From: JAQBGV01 sp032128395
Lineage (GTDB): Bacteria > Planctomycetota > UBA8108 > UBA1146
Length of the DNA: 64,000 bases
NCBI GenBank assembly: GCA_032128395.1
Contig: JAQBGV010000193.1
Location: forward strand, 27,773 to 91,772
Direction: 5' to 3'
Below, piece after piece: positions 1 to 8,911 of this stretch. Below the pieces are notes generated by a model. The model was given only the letters and a program-made list of their open reading frames with translations, was not told where the DNA came from and did no database searches. The stretch's first letter is position 1, and every line of letters starts with the position of its first letter. The translations under genes and the position numbers were made by a program.

Positions 1-528
1 CCACCGAGCGGCCTGGTGTGTGGGGTCATCGACAATGGAACCTGCACGGTGAGCCTCGACTGGACGAACTCGATGCCGTACGGCGCCATCCAGATCCTCG
101 CGGACGGGGTCGTCTGGGCCGATCTCGCCGGAAGTGCGACCCACTACGAGGCACCGCTCCCCGGTGGCATCACGAGTTCCGAGCTCTGCCTCGTCGCGAC
201 GACCGAGTGCGGCGACGCCGCCAACCAGGTCTGTTGTACGGTGGAGTGCCAGACCCAGTTCGTCCGAGGGGACTGCAACGTCGACGGAATCGTGAACATC
301 GCCGACGGCGTCTACATCATGCGATTCCTCTTCCAGGGTTTCACGCCGAGCATCTGCCTCGATGCCTGCGACCACAACAGCGACGGCTTGGTCGACATCT
401 CCGACGTGGTGTTCATCCTCCACTACATCTTCACCAGTGGTCCGCCCCCGCTCGCACCGTTCCCCGACTGCGGGGTCGACGTGGATGAAGTCCCGGGGTG
501 CAACACGTATCCGTTCTGCTCGAACTGA
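1..528 (+). CDS. Secreted dockerin-type EF-hand protein, C-terminal part
   Basis: The gene enters from the left edge: its frame is open back to base 1 and no start is present. The first 85 or so residues look like a beta-sandwich (fibronectin-III-like) module. They are followed by two dockerin type I repeats, RGDCNVDGIVNIAD and ACDHNSDGLVDISD, each a calcium-binding loop followed by a helix. The tail PPLAPFPDCGVDVDE is of a type seen at the ends of planctomycete dockerin proteins. The many cysteines suggest an extracellular, disulphide-bonded protein. The function of the missing N-terminal part is unknown. The gene is convergent with the amidohydrolase that follows. Confidence 0.8.
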   Translation, partial: PPSGLVCGVIDNGTCTVSLDWTNSMPYGAIQILADGVVWADLAGSATHYEAPLPGGITSSELCLVATTECGDAANQVCCTVECQTQFVRGDCNVDGIVNIADGVYIMRFLFQGFTPSICLDACDHNSDGLVDISDVVFILHYIFTSGPPPLAPFPDCGVDVDEVPGCNTYPFCSN

Positions 529-554
529 AGAGGTGCGGAGCCCGCTCTGAAAAT

Positions 555-573
555 GGACTGTCCCGACGGTCGG
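555..573. repeat. 19-bp intergenic repeat, copy 1
   Basis: GGACTGTCCCGACGGTCGG recurs exactly at 35867-35885. Each half is itself a small inverted repeat: GGAC with GTCC, and CCGAC with GTCGG. Both copies lie between convergent genes, so a role as a bidirectional terminator or a small dispersed repeat is likely. Confidence 0.6.
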
Positions 574-650
574 TTGCGGCTGTGCACACGCGGAGGAGCC
601 CCGGCAGCTCCTGCGGAGAGCCGGAAGAATCGCGCCGCTTCCCGCTCGGC

Positions 651-1973
651 TCACCGCACGATCGCGCTGACCACTTCTCCCTCGATCAGCACTCCGATGC
701 AGTGCGTCGTGTACTCGAACGGGTCGCCGTCGTAGAGGGCGACGTCCGCGTCCTTGCCGACTTCGAGCGAACCCACTCGATCCGCGATGCCCAGGATCTC
801 CGCCGCGGAGCGGGTCACCAATCCCAGTGCATCCGCGAAGGAACAGCCGAAGGATGCTGCGATCGCCGCCTCGTACAGGACCACGCGGGTCTTCGGGACA
901 TAACTCTCGTATCCCGATTCGAGGGCGCACGGGATCCCCGCCGCGATCAGTTTCGCCGCGGTGGTCATGCTCGCGTTCTCGGCCTCGCCACTCGCTCGGT
1001 ACATCGGCGGGTGCAAGAGGACCGGGACCCCGGCCGCACGGATCGCATCGATATGTTCGTACGCCTCGGCGGCGCCGTCGAGGATCAATCGAAGGTCGAA
1101 CTCCGCGGCGAGCCTCAGCGCGTTCCTGATATCGACGCTTCGGTGGCACGTGATCATCAGCGGGACCTCCCCCGCGACCACGCGCGCGAGCATGTCCTTG
1201 CGGAGGTCGACCGAGGGGGGGTCGGCCTCTGGATCGGCCGCATCCCGCGCTCGCTTCGCGCGGCTCTCCTGCGCTTGGATCAGAGCTTGGCGGAGCATCG
1301 AGAGCTGCTTCGCGCGGGTTCCGGGGCTCTTTCCCTCCCCCGCGAGCGCGTCGGCGCCGAGCGTCGCGGCAACCGCGAAGAGCGGCTTCAGTACCACCCC
1401 GTCGACGTCGCCGGTTCGGGTCTTCGCGATCATCGTCTGTCCACTGATCAGCTGACCCGGCGCGTGACCGGTGTGCACCGTCGTCACCCCGAAGCTGCGC
1501 ACCCACGCGATGAGCGGTTCGCGCCCGTTGAAGGCGTCGATCGCGCGCAACTCCGGCTGCATCGCTTCCGATCGCTCCAGTTGGTCCTGGTCATGATCGT
1601 AGTTCAGCCAACCGGCGAGGCCGATCACCGAGTGCCCGTCGACCAGTCCTGGCGTGACCACCGGCGCCTCGATCTTCCGCGCGTCCGCGGGGACGGTGAC
1701 TCGCGCCCGCGGCCCGACCGCGGTGATCTTTCCCCCCTCGATCAGGACCACACCGTTCTCGATCGGTGGACGCCACCCACCGTCGGGGGTGCGCGCTTGG
1801 GTGTGGATCACCGCGCCGTAGATCGCGGTGACCTGCCCCGCCGCCGCGGGGGTGGCGAGTCCCTTCGCCACCTCGAAAGAATCGAGTCCACCGAGCGGTC
1901 CATCCGGGGTCTGCGCGCACGCCGGGGTGCCGATCACGAGGAGTGCGAGAGAGAACGCTTGGAGCGCACGCAT
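651..1973 (-). CDS. Secreted amidohydrolase-family protein with degenerate metal site
   Basis: About 440 residues with an N-terminal signal peptide (MRALQAFSLALLVIGTPACA). The fold markers of the amidohydrolase superfamily are present: an N-terminal beta-sandwich strand, then TPGLVDGHSVIG, and a C-terminal VGSLEVGKDADVALYDGDP segment. The metal-binding HxH after strand 1 reads H-S-V instead of H-x-H, so the canonical binuclear metal site looks incomplete. The start at 1973 is chosen because its ATG overlaps the TGA of the upstream paralogue (TGATG), which implies translational coupling. It may be a catalytically altered partner of that paralogue. The substrate is unknown. Confidence 0.85.
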   Translation of the reverse strand: MRALQAFSLALLVIGTPACAQTPDGPLGGLDSFEVAKGLATPAAAGQVTAIYGAVIHTQARTPDGGWRPPIENGVVLIEGGKITAVGPRARVTVPADARKIEAPVVTPGLVDGHSVIGLAGWLNYDHDQDQLERSEAMQPELRAIDAFNGREPLIAWVRSFGVTTVHTGHAPGQLISGQTMIAKTRTGDVDGVVLKPLFAVAATLGADALAGEGKSPGTRAKQLSMLRQALIQAQESRAKRARDAADPEADPPSVDLRKDMLARVVAGEVPLMITCHRSVDIRNALRLAAEFDLRLILDGAAEAYEHIDAIRAAGVPVLLHPPMYRASGEAENASMTTAAKLIAAGIPCALESGYESYVPKTRVVLYEAAIAASFGCSFADALGLVTRSAAEILGIADRVGSLEVGKDADVALYDGDPFEYTTHCIGVLIEGEVVSAIVR

Positions 1974-3316
1974 CACCGCACCTCCCGATCGATGCAACAG
2001 CCGGTGAAGACCCGGTCATCCCCGGCGCCGAAACCACCCTCTGCGTAGAGGAGGTCCGCGGGATCGTCGCGGTCGAAGACCGGGACCCCATCGACCCACG
2101 TTTCGAGCACCTTCGTGTACACGCTGAAGGGATCGCCGGAGAGGATCGCGAAATCCGCGTCCTTCCCGACGTCGAGCGAACCGATCCGACCGTCGAGATC
2201 GAGCATCTCCGCGCCGGAGAGGGTGAGCGCTCGCAACGCCGCACCGCGGGACATCCCCGCGCGCACCGCGAGGGCAGGCATTCTCATGAAGAGGCGACTG
2301 TCGGTGATCCAGTCGTCGGTGTGGAACGCGACGGGGACCCCTCTCGCCTCGAGCACCGCGCCGTTTCGGTAGTCGAGGTCGCGCGCCTCGAGTTTTCCGC
2401 CGGGGCTGTCGATGAGGATCAGCGAGCAGGGCGCGCCGGCAGCGGCGATTTCGTCCGCGACCTTCCACGCTTCGCTGACGTGGTGGAGGACGACCCGAAA
2501 GCCGAATTCATCGGCGAGGCGCAATACGGTCAGGATGTCGTCGTGACGGTGCGTGTGATGGTGGACGATGCGCTTTCCCTGCATCGCCTCGACGAGGGGC
2601 TCGAGCGAGAGGTCTCGGGGCGGCAGCTTCTCGGGGTCTCCCGCAGCGCGCTCGATCTTCGCGGCGTATTCCTGCGCCGCGATGTACTTCGCGCGCACCA
2701 GCGCCACCGACTTCGCCCGCGTGCCGGGGAAGGGGGCATCTCTCATCGAGTTCGTCCCGTTCGCCATCTTCAGACCGCCGAGCCGGCGTCCCTCGGGATC
2801 GAACATCGACAACGACTCGACGGTGTCGGTCCCACGCAGCTTCAGGTAGATCGTCTGACCCGAGATCAAATGCCCCGATCCCGGCATGATATTGACGCAG
2901 GTCAATCCCCCTGCGGCCGCCCGACGAAAGCCCGGGCTCCGGGCGTTCACCGAGTCGAAGACATCCGCTTCGGGCTGGATCGGGTGGGACGAGTCTGCGC
3001 CCATCCCCCACCCCAGGTGACTGTGGGTGCAGACTAGCCCCGGCATGATCGTCTTGCCGCCGACGTCGATCACCTCGGCTCCCGCGGGGATCGCGACAGC
3101 CGCCCGGGGTCCGACCGCGGCGATCTTCCCGTCCCGGACGATCAGGGTTCCGTCGGCGATCTCCGGACCCGAGACCGGCAGGATCCGAGCCCCGACGAAG
3201 GCGCGCACGGGGACCGGGGCGGCGGTGTCCTGGGCTGCGAGGGGGAGACCGAATCCGAGGAGGAGGGCGGCCCAGAGGGTGATGGACCTGGTGGGGTTCG
3301 AACTGCGCATCGTCAC
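1973..3316 (-). CDS. Secreted amidohydrolase (imidazolonepropionase-like)
   Basis: 447 residues with a signal peptide ending near LPLAAQ. It carries an intact amidohydrolase motif, MPGLVCTHSHLGWG (HxH metal ligands). A His-rich segment, IVHHHTHRHDD, could supply further ligands. The C-terminal IGSLDVGKDADFAILSGDP is the family's closing beta-sandwich strand. Family members hydrolyse C-N bonds in cyclic amides or dipeptides. It is the first gene of a two-gene unit with its degenerate paralogue. A second ATG two codons in (3310) is possible. The exact substrate cannot be told. Confidence 0.88.
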   Translation of the reverse strand: MTMRSSNPTRSITLWAALLLGFGLPLAAQDTAAPVPVRAFVGARILPVSGPEIADGTLIVRDGKIAAVGPRAAVAIPAGAEVIDVGGKTIMPGLVCTHSHLGWGMGADSSHPIQPEADVFDSVNARSPGFRRAAAGGLTCVNIMPGSGHLISGQTIYLKLRGTDTVESLSMFDPEGRRLGGLKMANGTNSMRDAPFPGTRAKSVALVRAKYIAAQEYAAKIERAAGDPEKLPPRDLSLEPLVEAMQGKRIVHHHTHRHDDILTVLRLADEFGFRVVLHHVSEAWKVADEIAAAGAPCSLILIDSPGGKLEARDLDYRNGAVLEARGVPVAFHTDDWITDSRLFMRMPALAVRAGMSRGAALRALTLSGAEMLDLDGRIGSLDVGKDADFAILSGDPFSVYTKVLETWVDGVPVFDRDDPADLLYAEGGFGAGDDRVFTGCCIDREVR

Positions 3317-3400
3317 TCCCTGTCGTAGGATGGAGAGGAGACCGTAGAGGGATCACGCGGGGGCCGCAAGTGCCCTCACGAGGACGGCAAGGGGCTCGAC

Positions 3401-3763
3401 ATGCACTCGATCGGACACCTCATCTCGATCGCTCCTCTTCTCCTCGGGGCTCTGCTGCCCGCGCTCGGCTGCGGTGGATCTGCCTCCGCCGACGCGCCCG
3501 ATCTCCTCCCCGCGATGCTCGCCGAGATCCAGGCGATGCCGCGACATGACACGGAACCCGCCACCTTCGACCGCTACGTCCGGGAGTCGCACGCCGCTGC
3601 TCTCGAACATGCCTTCGCCGAGGGTGCGCGCCCGGATGATCCCGCAGCGGGAGACGTGTACGCGGTCGAGATCTATCGCCTCATGGTCGATCGAGCGTTC
3701 GCCGAGGGGCGCACCGATTTGGCGGACATCCTGACCAGAGCGTACTTGGCCGCGGTGAGGTAG
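3401..3763 (+). CDS. Small predicted lipoprotein, function unknown
   Basis: 120 residues. The N-terminus MHSIGHLISIAPLLLGALLP followed by ALGCGG is a lipoprotein signal with the lipobox cysteine at about residue 24. The mature part is short, acidic and helical, with no domain I recognise. AAGGGG precedes the ATG at a suitable distance. It is transcribed divergently from the amidohydrolase pair. A long minus-strand frame overlaps it, but the lipobox and ribosome site favour this strand. Confidence 0.6.
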   Translation: MHSIGHLISIAPLLLGALLPALGCGGSASADAPDLLPAMLAEIQAMPRHDTEPATFDRYVRESHAAALEHAFAEGARPDDPAAGDVYAVEIYRLMVDRAFAEGRTDLADILTRAYLAAVR

Positions 3764-3943
3764 TCGTCTCGTCGGCTGGACGGTTCCATCGACTCTGGCC
3801 GCCGGGACGGGCACCCCGGTGGCGAGCCAGTCCCCACGCATTTCACGGCCATCGTCTGCGCAACAGGTTCCACGCTCGCCTCTGGGTCGAGAATCTCAGA
3901 AGATCAGGACGGATCCTCCGAGCTCGCGCATCCAGGGAGAAGA

Positions 3944-4516
3944 ATGGCCAACGATCCCGATCGACGACTCTTCGAGGCGGCGGCGCGGGGGGATCCTGCG
4001 GCGCTCGAAGCTCTCTGGCGGCGCGAGCGCCGGCGGGTCGCGGCGGTGCTCTTGGCACATCGCCCCCGCGAGGAAGACCTGGAGGACCTCTTGCAGGAGG
4101 TCGGGATCATTTTCGTCGAGCGACTGCGCGAAGTGCGGGAACCCGATCGATTCCGCGCATGGCTGCGCATCGTCGCGCTGAATGTCGCGCGGGGAGCCGG
4201 GCGGCGAGTGAAGATCCAACGCGACCGGCGGCGCGGTCTCGAGGCTGCGATCGAGGTCCACGACCCGACCGGGGAGCGGAGCCTCGAACGCTCGGAAGCG
4301 CGCGACGAGCTGCGACAGGTCATCGCCTGGATCCGGGGGCTCTCGCCGAGCCTCGCCGAGCCGCTGCTCCTCCGCGCGGTGTGGGGAATGGCCCAGCGCG
4401 AGATCGCCGAGTGGCTCGGAGTCCCGGAAACGACGGTCGAGACCCGACTGGCCCGAGCACGCCGGGTACTCCGGCAAAGGATCGAGGAGGCCGATCGCCT
4501 CCGCCGCGCCGAGTGA
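3944..4516 (+). CDS. ECF-type RNA polymerase sigma factor
   Basis: 190 residues with the two-domain layout of extracytoplasmic-function sigma factors. Region 2 (about residues 10-80) includes EEDLEDLLQEVGIIFVERL and FRAWLRIVALNVAR. Region 4 (about 125-185) has a helix-turn-helix REIAEWLGVPETTVETRLAR for -35 recognition. GGAGAAG sits just before the ATG. The next two genes, a membrane protein and a secreted PDZ protein, fit a sigma / anti-sigma / target arrangement, so the stimulus is probably at the envelope. Confidence 0.92.
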   Translation: MANDPDRRLFEAAARGDPAALEALWRRERRRVAAVLLAHRPREEDLEDLLQEVGIIFVERLREVREPDRFRAWLRIVALNVARGAGRRVKIQRDRRRGLEAAIEVHDPTGERSLERSEARDELRQVIAWIRGLSPSLAEPLLLRAVWGMAQREIAEWLGVPETTVETRLARARRVLRQRIEEADRLRRAE

Positions 4517-4527
4517 AGGAGACCTCG

Positions 4528-5133
4528 ATGCATGATAGTGAACTCTCGCGCGAAGATCTTCTGATCCACCGCGCCATCGATGGCTGCGTGGGGGTGGGCG
4601 ACTGGGCGGAGCTCGAACTCCTCGGTCGTCGTGATCCTGCGGTGTGGAAGCGACTCGCCATCGCCATGCGGGGGGAGCTGACCCTGCGCCGAGCGGGCGC
4701 AGCGATCGATGCCTACCTGCCGTCGCTCCCGCTCGAGCGCCACGCCGTGGGCCGGCGCGCTCCGATCCTGATCGGGGGACTCGGCTGGGCTGCGGCTCTC
4801 GTCGTCTGCTTCCTCTGGCTCGGGGGACCGAGGCTCGGTCTCGGAAACTCCGAACACGGCAATCCTTCCTCCTCGCTCGGGGCGGCCGCCGCCTGGGCCC
4901 AGTACCTCGAGGCTGGAGATGCCGACGGTCGCTTCGTCCGCGAACTTCCGCCGGTGATGCTCGAAGCCACGCCGTCGGCCGATGGAGATACCGTCGAGGT
5001 GCTCTTCGTCCGCCGAGCGATCGAGCGCACGACCGTGGGGGAGATCTTCGAAATCAATGAAGACGACGCTGGCCGGCTCTCCTCGCGGCCGGTCCCGGTG
5101 CTGAGACTCGTCTCGAGCGAACCGCTTCGATGA
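4528..5133 (+). CDS. Probable membrane anti-sigma factor
   Basis: 201 residues. The start at 4528 follows AAGGAGA immediately downstream of the sigma-factor stop codon, so the two are coupled. The N-terminal 70 residues are soluble and helical (SREDLLIHRAIDG), as expected of the sigma-binding part. One transmembrane segment follows, ILIGGLGWAAALVVCFLWLG, then about 100 extracytoplasmic residues. There is no clear zinc-binding HxxxCxxC motif, so it is not a classic ZAS anti-sigma. The function is inferred from position and topology. Confidence 0.7.
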   Translation: MHDSELSREDLLIHRAIDGCVGVGDWAELELLGRRDPAVWKRLAIAMRGELTLRRAGAAIDAYLPSLPLERHAVGRRAPILIGGLGWAAALVVCFLWLGGPRLGLGNSEHGNPSSSLGAAAAWAQYLEAGDADGRFVRELPPVMLEATPSADGDTVEVLFVRRAIERTTVGEIFEINEDDAGRLSSRPVPVLRLVSSEPLR

Positions 5134-5202
5134 ATCGATGAGCGATCGGTGCCCGCGCTCCGGTCGCTCTCCGTGAGACTCTCCGTGGAAAGGAACCCTG
5201 CG

Positions 5203-7014
5203 ATGCGCCATCGCTTCCCCCTCTCACTCGTCGCCATCTCCCTCCTCCTCGTCGGCGCTACGGTCGCACAGGATGCGACACCGGCGGCCGCGCCCGCCGA
5301 CCCGTTGCTCCGAGCCCTCCTCGGGGACTCCCCGGAGCAGGACAGCACGGCGCCCCGGCGGGCGACAGCTCCGATCCCGCCCGTGGCCGATCCGCTGCTG
5401 CTCCCCCCCGCACCTCCGACGCCGGATGAGCCCCATGGACTGTGGCTCCTCAGCGATGGTCCCGCGACCGCTCCCACCATCCCGGACGAGCCCGCCCCTC
5501 CCCCGACCGGCGGTTGGCTCCTGACGCAGGACGGCACGGGGCGAGCGGTGTACGGGCAAGGCGGGACGACCGGGAATGGATTCAGTTTCTACGACGGCAT
5601 TGCGGACGCGCGCGACTACACCACCTGGAACACGAACTCGAACCAGGTCGATCTGCGCGTCAGCGTCGAGGGGGGTGGCATCACCGTTCATCGCAATGGA
5701 CGGCCCGTCCCCGATGATCAAATCGAACAGCACGGCTCGACTCTCCGCGTCCACGACGGAACCGGTCGTCTTCTCGTCACCATCGACGTTGCGGGCGATG
5801 GTCGGGTGACGATCCCCCCAGGGTGGAGTTTCCGCGGACCCGCGAACTGGGCCACCCAGGCCCAGAGCAAGAACGTGATCGGAATTCGCACCGGATCGAT
5901 CGAGGCAGCCCTCGCGCAGCACCTCGGTCTGGGGGACGGCGAGGGGATCCTGATCAGCGAAGCAGTCCCGGGTCATCCTGCCGCGGCGGCGGGACTGCGG
6001 GCGCACGACGTGATCGTCGCGATCGACGGACGACGCCCCGCTACCCTCGACCTCCTCAAGAACACCCTCCAGACGAAGGAAGCCGGAGCCCACATCACGC
6101 TCACCGTGGTGCGCGCCGGGAACACCCTCGAGATTCGCTCCGAGATCACGCAGATCTCCGCTCCGGTCGGCGCGAACACGCTCCCGAGCGGCGCCTATGC
6201 GCTCTCACTCGGGGACTACGCGGGAGTGCTCACCGAAGAGGGCAACGTCCCCGCTCCAACCCTGCTCTGGCGGCGCAGTGGGAACGTGTTGCTCGGTTCG
6301 GAGGACGGGACGGCGGTGCTTCCGCCCTCGGCGAGAACGCTAGGATCGGCCCCGGCGCTCGGCCTCACCGGCGGCGGCGGCGCGGGAAGAGTGGTGGCCG
6401 TCCCCCGGCTGCCCGGGGGTTTGGCGGCGGGTCAGGTCGTGTCACCTGGGGCGAGCAACAATTTCGGCGGTCAGGTGGTCGGTCCGGATGGGAATCCGAT
6501 CGCCGGGGCCCTGGTCGCTCCTGGCGCCGGCGGCGTGGTGGATCTCAGCCGGGGGCGGATCGCAGCTCCGGTGATCGGCGACGGATTCCGGCGCGCCGGG
6601 CCCGGAGGGGATCGCCTCGAGACGATCGAGAAGCGTCTCGAGAAACTCGAAGAGCTGCTGGAGAAGTTGCTCGAGCAGAAGAGCAAGGATCGGCAGCCTC
6701 GGGCGGAGGCGCCACGGCGCACCCAGAACATCGACGGCCGAGTCGTTGCGGTGATCGACGGTCTCGTGATCCTCTCGGTCGGTTCCGACGACGGAGTTGC
6801 GAGCGGAGACGAATTCGTGGTCTATCGAGGTGAGCAGTTCATCGGGAAGGTACGGGTCAGCTCCGTGACTTCCGAGCAATCCGAAGCAACCGTTCTCTTC
6901 ACACACAACAACTTGGGGATCGAACAGGGACAGAGCGCAACCACGCGGTTGAAGAGCCTGACCACCCCGTGGGAGGGGGACGACACGGTCGGCGCCACGG
7001 GCACCGGCGGCTAG
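5203..7014 (+). CDS. Secreted PDZ-domain protein with coiled coil
   Basis: 603 residues from the ATG at 5203, which has GGAAAGGA just upstream; a GTG at 5149 is less likely. The signal peptide ends near VGATVAQ. A Pro-rich linker and a beta-rich region come first. A PDZ domain then includes GILISEAVPGHPAAAAGLRA and DVIVAIDGRRP. A short carboxypeptidase-regulatory-like strand pair (QVVGPDGNPIAGALVAPG) precedes a strong coiled coil, RLETIEKRLEKLEELLEKLL. The C-terminal module VVAVIDGLVILSVGSDDG resembles small beta-barrel domains of envelope proteins. No protease domain is present, so it is probably a scaffold or sensor working with the preceding sigma system. Confidence 0.8.
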   Translation: MRHRFPLSLVAISLLLVGATVAQDATPAAAPADPLLRALLGDSPEQDSTAPRRATAPIPPVADPLLLPPAPPTPDEPHGLWLLSDGPATAPTIPDEPAPPPTGGWLLTQDGTGRAVYGQGGTTGNGFSFYDGIADARDYTTWNTNSNQVDLRVSVEGGGITVHRNGRPVPDDQIEQHGSTLRVHDGTGRLLVTIDVAGDGRVTIPPGWSFRGPANWATQAQSKNVIGIRTGSIEAALAQHLGLGDGEGILISEAVPGHPAAAAGLRAHDVIVAIDGRRPATLDLLKNTLQTKEAGAHITLTVVRAGNTLEIRSEITQISAPVGANTLPSGAYALSLGDYAGVLTEEGNVPAPTLLWRRSGNVLLGSEDGTAVLPPSARTLGSAPALGLTGGGGAGRVVAVPRLPGGLAAGQVVSPGASNNFGGQVVGPDGNPIAGALVAPGAGGVVDLSRGRIAAPVIGDGFRRAGPGGDRLETIEKRLEKLEELLEKLLEQKSKDRQPRAEAPRRTQNIDGRVVAVIDGLVILSVGSDDGVASGDEFVVYRGEQFIGKVRVSSVTSEQSEATVLFTHNNLGIEQGQSATTRLKSLTTPWEGDDTVGATGTGG

Positions 7015-7325
7015 CCGGAAGACTCCCGGAGAGAGCTGAGAGGATCGCCGCAGCCGATCCGGATGCGGCGGACCCCTCGTTCTTCGGTTCTCGCTCGAGG
7101 GACTGCCCCGGCGGTGGGGGGCAATCGACAACGCTCCTTCGCGAACGATCGTCGGGACACTCCCTCAAGCCTCGACGGACCCTTGCCTCCGGGGCCCCTG
7201 CCAAGGAGAATCGGGTGCCCCAGCACAGCCCCGGAATCGGTACAGCCCCGGAAACGCACGATCCGCCCCCTGCGGTGCGGAGCTTCGGTGCACCGGTTCT
7301 CCGGGAGGGCGGAAGGTGGCTCCCA
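7015..7325 (+). other. Intergenic stretch without a convincing gene
   Basis: 311 bases between the PDZ protein and the next dockerin gene. An upstream-open frame runs through it but has poor, Arg-rich composition and no signal. The only site I can support is GGAAGG at 7311-7316, the ribosome-binding site of the GTG start at 7326. A promoter for the dockerin gene presumably lies here but no clear boxes are visible. Confidence 0.5.
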
Positions 7326-8216
7326 GTGTCTCGTCGAATTCTCCCGATCCTCTCCATCGTCGCTCTGGTCGCCTCCTCCGCCTTCGCGGGCGAAGCCAAC
7401 GACACTTTTTCGCGGGGGGACGCGAACCGGGATGGCGCACTGAACATCGCGGACGCCGTCTTCGTGCTCGACTATCTCTTCGGCGGAGCCGGCGCCGTTC
7501 TCCCCTGTCAGGACGCCGCCGATGCGAACGACGACGGGGCGATCGACATCGCGGACCCGATCCTCATGCTCGGCTATCTGTTCGTGCCGCCGCTGACGCC
7601 GCTCGTCGCACCGTTCCCGAACCCCGGTTCCGACCCGACCGCCGACGGCCTCACCTGCGCACCGATCGACTGCGCGAACGCCGCGGAGGTCGATGCTCTG
7701 CTCACGCTGCTCATCGGAACCTACCCTCTTCCCGGTGCGGTTCCACCGCAGACGATCACACAGTCCGGAGTGACGGTCGAGATCTTCGCCGCGGACGCGG
7801 TGGTGACCGTCGACAGCGTCAGCTACGACCCGATCACGGATACGTTCTCCGCATCGGGCACCGCAGGCGCCCCGGCGGTACCGACGACGATCACCGCGTT
7901 CCTGATCAACGTCAGCTGCGATATCGCGGTGACCGGCAACTGGAGCATGACCGGTTCGCTCGACACCATCCCGATCAGCGCAGAGGCGTCCGAGGTCGTC
8001 GGCGTGACCCCGGGATCGGTGACATCATCGGTGACGAATACGAACATCGACTTTTCGGCGTGCGGGGGGATCGGCGTGATTCTTTCGATCGTCTCCGGTC
8101 TCTTCGATGCCGCGATCCAGGACGCGATCGATCAGATCGAGGTCCAGCTCGAGGCACAGATCACACAGGCCGTCGACGCAGTGATCGGGACGACGCCGCT
8201 AATCGTCTGCGAGTAA
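7326..8216 (+). CDS. Secreted dockerin-type EF-hand protein
   Basis: 296 residues from a GTG start at 7326 preceded by GGAAGG nine bases upstream; the longer upstream frame is low-complexity and rejected. A signal peptide (SRRILPILSIVALVASSAFA) is followed directly by two dockerin repeats near the N-terminus, RGDANRDGALNIAD and AADANDDGAIDIAD, with the Pro-rich tail PPLTPLVAPFPNPG. About 170 residues of beta-rich, Thr/Ser-rich sequence without a recognised domain follow. Dockerins normally bind cohesins. No cohesin is visible in this window, so the partner is unknown. Confidence 0.82.
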   Translation: MSRRILPILSIVALVASSAFAGEANDTFSRGDANRDGALNIADAVFVLDYLFGGAGAVLPCQDAADANDDGAIDIADPILMLGYLFVPPLTPLVAPFPNPGSDPTADGLTCAPIDCANAAEVDALLTLLIGTYPLPGAVPPQTITQSGVTVEIFAADAVVTVDSVSYDPITDTFSASGTAGAPAVPTTITAFLINVSCDIAVTGNWSMTGSLDTIPISAEASEVVGVTPGSVTSSVTNTNIDFSACGGIGVILSIVSGLFDAAIQDAIDQIEVQLEAQITQAVDAVIGTTPLIVCE

Positions 8217-8255
8217 ACCTGGCCCGGGCTCCGATGAGGCACCGCCTGCGGCGTC

Positions 8256-8317
8256 GCGGGGTGCCGGCCGATCCTCGACGGGGCGAAGGCCCCGCCTGCG
8301 GTCGGTCGGCACCCCGC
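8256..8317. terminator. Bidirectional terminator-like long hairpin
   Basis: Arms 8256-8273 and 8300-8317 pair over 18 positions with two G-T wobbles, and an inner GGGGC/GCCCC stem with a GAAG loop caps it. It lies between the convergent dockerin gene and the deoxysugar operon. There is no long T-run on either side. Confidence 0.6.
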
Positions 8318-8362
8318 GCCTTGCATTCGATACCTCCTCGAAGCCCTCTACGTGCATCGTTT

Positions 8363-8911
8363 TCAGAAGAGTGGCGATCGGGCGTATTCTTCCCAGATCG
8401 GGAATGCTTGGTCCCGGTCGGAGACGACCGGGACGAGATTCTCGGGCCAGGGGATACCCACCGTGTCCCATCGGATGCCCCGGTCCGACTCGGGCACGTA
8501 CACCGAAGTGGTCTGATAGTGGAGCGTCGCGGAGTCCGTGGTGACCAGGAACCCGTGGGCGATCCCGCGGGGGATGTAGATCACGTGAGCGCTCTCGGCG
8601 TCGAGTTCGAGGCACTCGTACGCGCCGAAGGTCGTCGATTCCGCACGCAGGTCCACCAGGACGTCGAGCACCCGTCCCTCTGAACAATGGACGAGTTTCG
8701 CATGGTCGTGCGGAGGCGCCTGATAGTGAAGTCCTCGCAAGACCCCCTGCCCCGACTTCGAGTAGTACGTCTCGACGAAGTCGGTCTCGAGGCCGAGCTT
8801 GCGCAGCGACGGCGCGTGAAACACCTTCACGAAACGCCCTCGTGCATCGTCGAAGACTCGAGGGACGAGCCGGCGGCACCCGGCGATCGTCAACTCACTA
8901 GCCTCGAACAT
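8363..8911 (-). CDS. RmlC-like sugar-nucleotide epimerase (AscE-type candidate)
   Basis: 182 residues of the dTDP-4-dehydrorhamnose 3,5-epimerase cupin family. The catalytic-His motif GVLRGLHYQAPPHDH (His62) and the barrel strand YIPRGIAHGFL are visible. In this operon the substrate should be CDP-linked. A 5-epimerase homologue of this type (AscE) acts in CDP-L-ascarylose synthesis in Yersinia pseudotuberculosis. The start overlaps the end of the upstream reductase gene by 14 bases. A dTDP-rhamnose role is less likely, because no rmlA, rmlB or rmlD is present here. The assignment to ascarylose is inference. Confidence 0.85.
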   Translation of the reverse strand: MFEASELTIAGCRRLVPRVFDDARGRFVKVFHAPSLRKLGLETDFVETYYSKSGQGVLRGLHYQAPPHDHAKLVHCSEGRVLDVLVDLRAESTTFGAYECLELDAESAHVIYIPRGIAHGFLVTTDSATLHYQTTSVYVPESDRGIRWDTVGIPWPENLVPVVSDRDQAFPIWEEYARSPLF

